This document shows, one piece after another, positions 7,871-12,023 of a stretch of 12,023 nucleotides of DNA. The position numbers and the translations under genes were made by a program. The notes below the pieces were generated by a model. The model was not told the origin of the DNA, searched no databases, and worked only from the letters and a program-made list of their open reading frames with translations. Source of the DNA: Martensiomyces pterosporus (lineage: Eukaryota > Kickxellomycota > Kickxellomycetes > Kickxellales > Kickxellaceae); assembly GCA_025201845.1 (NCBI GenBank), contig MU604106.1:13498-25520 (forward strand), given 5' to 3'. The first letter of the stretch is position 1; every line of letters begins with the position of its first letter.

Positions 7871-7969
7871 TCTCGCTACCAACTTTGAAAGGACGCACTA
7901 AACTCTACGTTAAGCTAATTAAGCAGTTGACACCCTACACTCTTATTCGCAACTACTTCACCATATATC

Positions 7970-10900
7970 ATGGGTTCTACCTCAGTGCTGAGAATCAAGC
8001 GTCATCTCGTAGCTGTTGACATCCCCGTGAGTGCCATAGACCTACCGCAAGGGGAAAACTTGGTCAAGTCGTTCTTGGAGAGCACTCCTGACAGCGACAC
8101 AAAAACTGCAATCGAAGTCCACGCCGATTTCATTAGGTACTGCGTTCCACAAAGTCCCGATATCGCCCTAGCGGCATTTGCAGCATTCAACAACTCCTTC
8201 TGCGCTAGGAACAACATCCATGTGGTTGTTCAGGAGCACAGCCTCGACGCAAACCAGGCGAAGGCAGTCCTCCGTGGCTACTTCTCTGCATGGAATATAG
8301 CCAGTGCCCGTGGTGCAGTTCCCTCATCCGCTCCTGCTCTGCTCTCCGACCCCAGCGTCTCCACGATGGCCATCTTTGGCGGTCAGGGCGGCATGGACAA
8401 CTACCTCGATGAGGCTCACAACCTGGTTGACGTCTACGGCCCACTCCTTGCCGACTACCCAGCCAGAATGTCAGCGGTTCTCCAGCGCGAGTCCCAGGAC
8501 CCTCGAATCAGCGGGTGCTACGCCAAGGGTCTTGATGTTGCCCGCTGGCTTGCCTCTCCAGAGTCGCAGCCCGACCCCGAGTACCTGCTCACCGTGCCTG
8601 TGTCCATCCCTGCTGTTGGGCTCATCCAGCTGATGCAGGTCATGGTTGCATTCAAGACCCTTGGTCTTTCCCCAGGCGAGCTAGCCAAGTCCTTCAAAGG
8701 TAAGAAACTCATTTGCTCGTTTCTCTGTGCACCATCAATAATTCTAGCCACAGATGCTTACACCAAACCCCGCTGTTGTTTTCACCACATGATTCAACAC
8801 TTTTAGTCGCCACTGGCCACAGCCAGGGAATCGCCATTGCCACTGCACTCTCCCAGGTCACAGATGAACAATCGTTCTACGCCATCAGCGAGAAGGTTCT
8901 CGGCTTGCTCATGCTAACTGGAGTCATGCCCCAGATGGAATGCCCGCCCGTCCACTTCAGCCGTGAGTTCATTGAGGATGTTGCTAACTCGGCTGACCAG
9001 CTCTACCCGATGGTGTCGGTGCAGGGTGTTTCTAGGCAAGTGCTCGAGTCATTCATCGCCGAATTCAACTCATTCCAGCAAAACAAAGACCTGAGCGTCT
9101 TCCTGTCGCTTGCCAACACGCACGACCAGTTCATCGTCTCGGGTGAGCTAAAATCTATTGTGCAGTTCGTCAAGCTTGTTCGCAGCAAGTCAGCACCACT
9201 GGACGAGGACCAGTCGCAGATCCCGTTCTCCCAGCGCAAACCCAAGGTGCGCGTGAGCTACACCAGCATCACTGCCCCCTACCACTGCAGGCTTCTTGAT
9301 GGCTGCATTGACAGGCAGTGCGAGTATGCTGTCTCCAGGGGCTGGGTTCTTGATGCTGCCGACATGCAGATACCTGTTCGTGCAGGCGACGATGGCCACA
9401 ATATCCGTGGTGAGCCAGACCTGACCAGGTATCTGTTCCAGAGCATGTGCTCGCTCCCCGTGAACTGGCCTGTAGCCACTGACCATGCAGGCACCACCCA
9501 CATCGTTGACTTTGGCCCTGGTGGGCTGAGTGGCTTTGGCTCGTTAACCTTCAGGAACGTCGAGGGCCAGGGCGTGTCTGTCATCTGCGCAGGTGCTGCA
9601 GTCTCTCGCACTGGGTCGCCACTGGGCACCAAGGCTGACCTCTTCAAGACCCAACTGTCGGATGTCACGTCAGCCCCCAACTGGCTTGCAAGGCATGGCC
9701 CCAGGCTGGTTCGCACTGCGCACGACGACCAGATCCACATCGACTCGCCCATGCACCACATCCTGGGCAAGCCACCAGTCATGGTTGCTGGAATGACACC
9801 CACGACAGCCAACGAGAACTTTGTTGCAGCCATCAACGCGGCCGGGTATTACTCAGAGCTGGCTGGGGGTGGTGCCCACAAAGAAGTGGACCTAAACAGC
9901 AAGATCAACAGCCTCACTAGCCAGCTTGAGCCAGGGCAGACAATCACGCTCAACTGCATGTACTTTGATCAGAGGCAGTGGAAGTTCCAGTTCCCAGCCA
10001 TCCTGCACATGCGCAGTGAGGGTGTGCCGATCACTGGGCTGTGCATTGGCGGCGGAGTCCCCTCGCTTGAGAATGCAAGGGACATTATCTCCTCGCTCCA
10101 GTCAGCTGGGTTCATGCACATCGCCTTCAAGCCAGCAAATGCGTCAGCCATTCGCGTGGTTCTCGCCATCGCCAAGGAGAACAGCACGTTCCCCGTCCTT
10201 CTTCAGTGGACTGGCGGTCGTGCTGGTGGCCACCACTCGCTCGAAGACTTCCACCAGCCAATCCTCGAGACATACGGCGCCATTCGCTCGCAGCCCAACG
10301 TCGTTCTCATTGCTGGGTCTGGGTTTGGGGATGCTGATGGCACGCTGCCATACATCACTGGCGACTGGAGCAAGAGGTTTGGGCGTGCGCCGATGCCATT
10401 CGATGGAATCCTGATCGGGTCGCGCGTGATGGTTGCCAAGGAGGCTGCTACTTCGCTGGCTGTTAAGGAGCTCATTGTTGCAACACCGGGTTTGGAAGAC
10501 TCCGAGTGGGAGAGATCCTATGCAGATGCATGCGGAGGCGTGGTCACATTTATTTCTGAATTCGGCCAGAAGAACCACGTTGTTGCTACCCGCGCAAGCC
10601 TGCTTGCTACTGAGTTGTACCAAACGGTGTTCAGCAAGCCACGTGAGCAACACCTCTCTCTGCTGCTGAGCAGAAAAGCCGAGATCATTGAGCGCATAAA
10701 CAAGGACCACTTCAGGCCGTGGTTTGGCAGGAAATCGGATGGCCGTGTGGTTGACATCGAGGAGATGACATATGCGGAGGTCGCTCACCGCCTGATCGAA
10801 ACGATGTATGTCAGGCACCAGTCCCGCTGGATTCATGCATCACACCGTGTCGTTGTGTATGACTACTTGAGGCGCATTGAACACAGGTTCTGTCGCGATA

Positions 10901-12023
10901 AGGATTCATACCTCTTGCACTCCTGTACACAACTGGATACTGAACCCTTCGAATTCGTGTCCATCGTGAGTTCCGCTTACCCTACATGTCAGACACAACT
11001 CATTGGCTCTGAGGATGTCCAATTTTTTATCAACCTGTGCCAGCGCCGTGGCCAGAAGCCCGTTCCATTCGTCCCGCGAATCGACGCCAACTTTTATACC
11101 TGGTTCATGAAGGATGCAGCTTGGATATCGGAGGATCTAGATGCGATTGTCGACCAGGATGTCCAGCGCATACTGGTCCAACAGGGACCAGTTGCGGCGC
11201 GGTATTCCACAAAGGTCAACGAGCCCGTCAAAGACATCCTTGACGGTATATACCACGGCCAGATCGCTGCCCTCCTTGAAAGGTACTATGGTGGCGACAA
11301 GTCAAAGGTCCCAGCTGTCGAGTACCTCGGTGCCGAGCCTGTCGTGAGCACGCTGCCCCCTTCAGTCATTGTTAACACTTCTTTCTCGGAGCGAGTGTAC
11401 CGCCTGCCAGCCGACGCGTCCCTGCGTCCTGATCATGACACATGGATTAGCACCATATGCGGCCCTAGAAAGAGCTGGCTGCATGCACTGCTTACAGCAC
11501 CACTCATTTTCCAGGGATCAAGGGCGGAGGATAACTACGTTCGCAGGATGATGCACCCTAGAGCTGGTCAAGTTGCGACAATTTATGAGAGCCACAGCAG
11601 GGTACAATCGCTCAAGGTCACTCGCAGCAGCGGGTTCAAGGAACTGGATATTTCCATAGGCGATAAGGGCGTCGTTGCGCTGAACATTTACCAGCCTTCA
11701 GGAACAGCCATCCACGCTTTGAACCTTCGCTTTATGTACCGCCCCTCGCAAGCAGCATCGCCTATTCACGAAGTCATGGATGAACGTGACGAGCGTGTTC
11801 GTCAGTTTTACACTTCCCTGTGGATTACTGGCAGCAGCGATTTACCGCAAACCTTCACTTTCCCCATGCCGGGGGACACCATCAGAGTCGACAATATTGC
11901 TGTCACCAAGGACTGGGTCAGCGAGTACTGCCGCATCATCGGGAATCACTCGGAGAACTACCCGCCAAACTCGAAAACCGCCATGCTGGCGCCAATGGAC
12001 ATGCTGGCAATCGTTTCTATGGA
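7970..12023 (+). CDS. FAS1: Fungal type I fatty acid synthase, beta-type polypeptide (FAS1), 3' end outside window
   Basis: Two exons (7970-8699 and 8807-12023) give 1,315 residues before the window ends. Domain order follows yeast Fas1. An N-terminal region contains AIFGGQG (134-140). The acetyltransferase domain has its nucleophile in GHSQG (247-251, Ser249) and a probable catalytic His403 in APYH. The FMN/NADPH enoyl reductase starts near 565 with PPVMVAGMTP and includes ELAGGG, TGGRAGGHH (His719-720), GSGFGDADGTLPY and MPFDG. The dehydratase region follows, with VDQDVQR near 1021-1027, and the window ends at a segment matching AMLAPMD. In yeast this is about two thirds of the way along; the rest of the dehydratase and the malonyl/palmitoyl transferase should follow to the right. 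The ATG at 7970 has A at -3 and G at +4. The enzyme works in the cytosol, loading acetyl units and reducing enoyl intermediates. Whether an alpha subunit is fused downstream cannot be seen. Confidence 0.97.
8700..8806 (+). other. Spliceosomal intron of the fatty acid synthase gene
   Basis: A 107-base GT-AG intron: donor AAAG|GTAAGA and acceptor TTTTAG|TC, inserted after the first base of a codon. A CTTAC-type sequence near 8757-8761 could be the branch point. Removing it joins SFK directly to VATGHSQG, restoring the acetyltransferase nucleophile motif exactly as in yeast Fas1. Without splicing the frame ends at a TAG immediately before the acceptor, at 8804-8806. Confidence 0.93.

Noticed and set aside
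7813..8019. Upstream open reading frame overlapping the fatty acid synthase ATG
   Set aside because: If the TATA-like box at 7792 is used, transcription probably begins at or after 7813. The peptide resembles nothing.
1..12023. CRISPR arrays, insertion sequences, rRNA genes
   Set aside because: No regularly spaced repeats, transposase motifs or rRNA sequence were seen in reading both strands.

Overview
The window looks like nuclear DNA of a fungus. It carries a fungal type I fatty acid synthase beta-type polypeptide with a spliceosomal intron, a membrane-anchored class II cytochrome P450, a mitochondrial COQ5-like methyltransferase and a BAHD-type acyltransferase. Genes lie on both strands, are separated by long AT-richer spacers and have few introns (one seen in four genes). 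This suits an intron-poor early-diverging fungus, for example Kickxellomycotina, but that placement is inference only.

Layout, left to right. (1) An acyltransferase on the minus strand (40-1515). (2) An 873-base divergent spacer holding an E-box inside an inverted repeat. (3) A COQ5-like methyltransferase on the plus strand (2389-3285). (4) A 348-base convergent spacer with an AATAAA signal. (5) An intronless cytochrome P450 on the minus strand (3634-5238). (6) About 2.7 kb without an intact gene. It holds a broken COQ5-like copy (plus, about 5980-6390), abutted by a broken acyltransferase copy (minus, about 6423-6806), then a tentative glycolipid-transfer-protein-like relic (minus, about 7454-7870). 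(7) The first 1,315 residues of a fatty acid synthase (plus, from 7970, running off the right edge), covering the acetyltransferase domain, the enoyl reductase domain and the start of the dehydratase region.

The most interesting signal is that both pseudogenes are diverged relatives of the two intact genes at the left end of the same window. The acyltransferase plus COQ5-like pair therefore appears to have been duplicated locally and one copy has decayed. The intact COQ5-like protein also departs from canonical COQ5 at positions that are strongly conserved in the family. It may be a repurposed paralogue, not the housekeeping ubiquinone enzyme. Together with the neighbouring P450 and acyltransferase it could form a small methylation, oxidation and acylation module. 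The link between these genes is inferred from proximity and co-duplication only; no product can be named.
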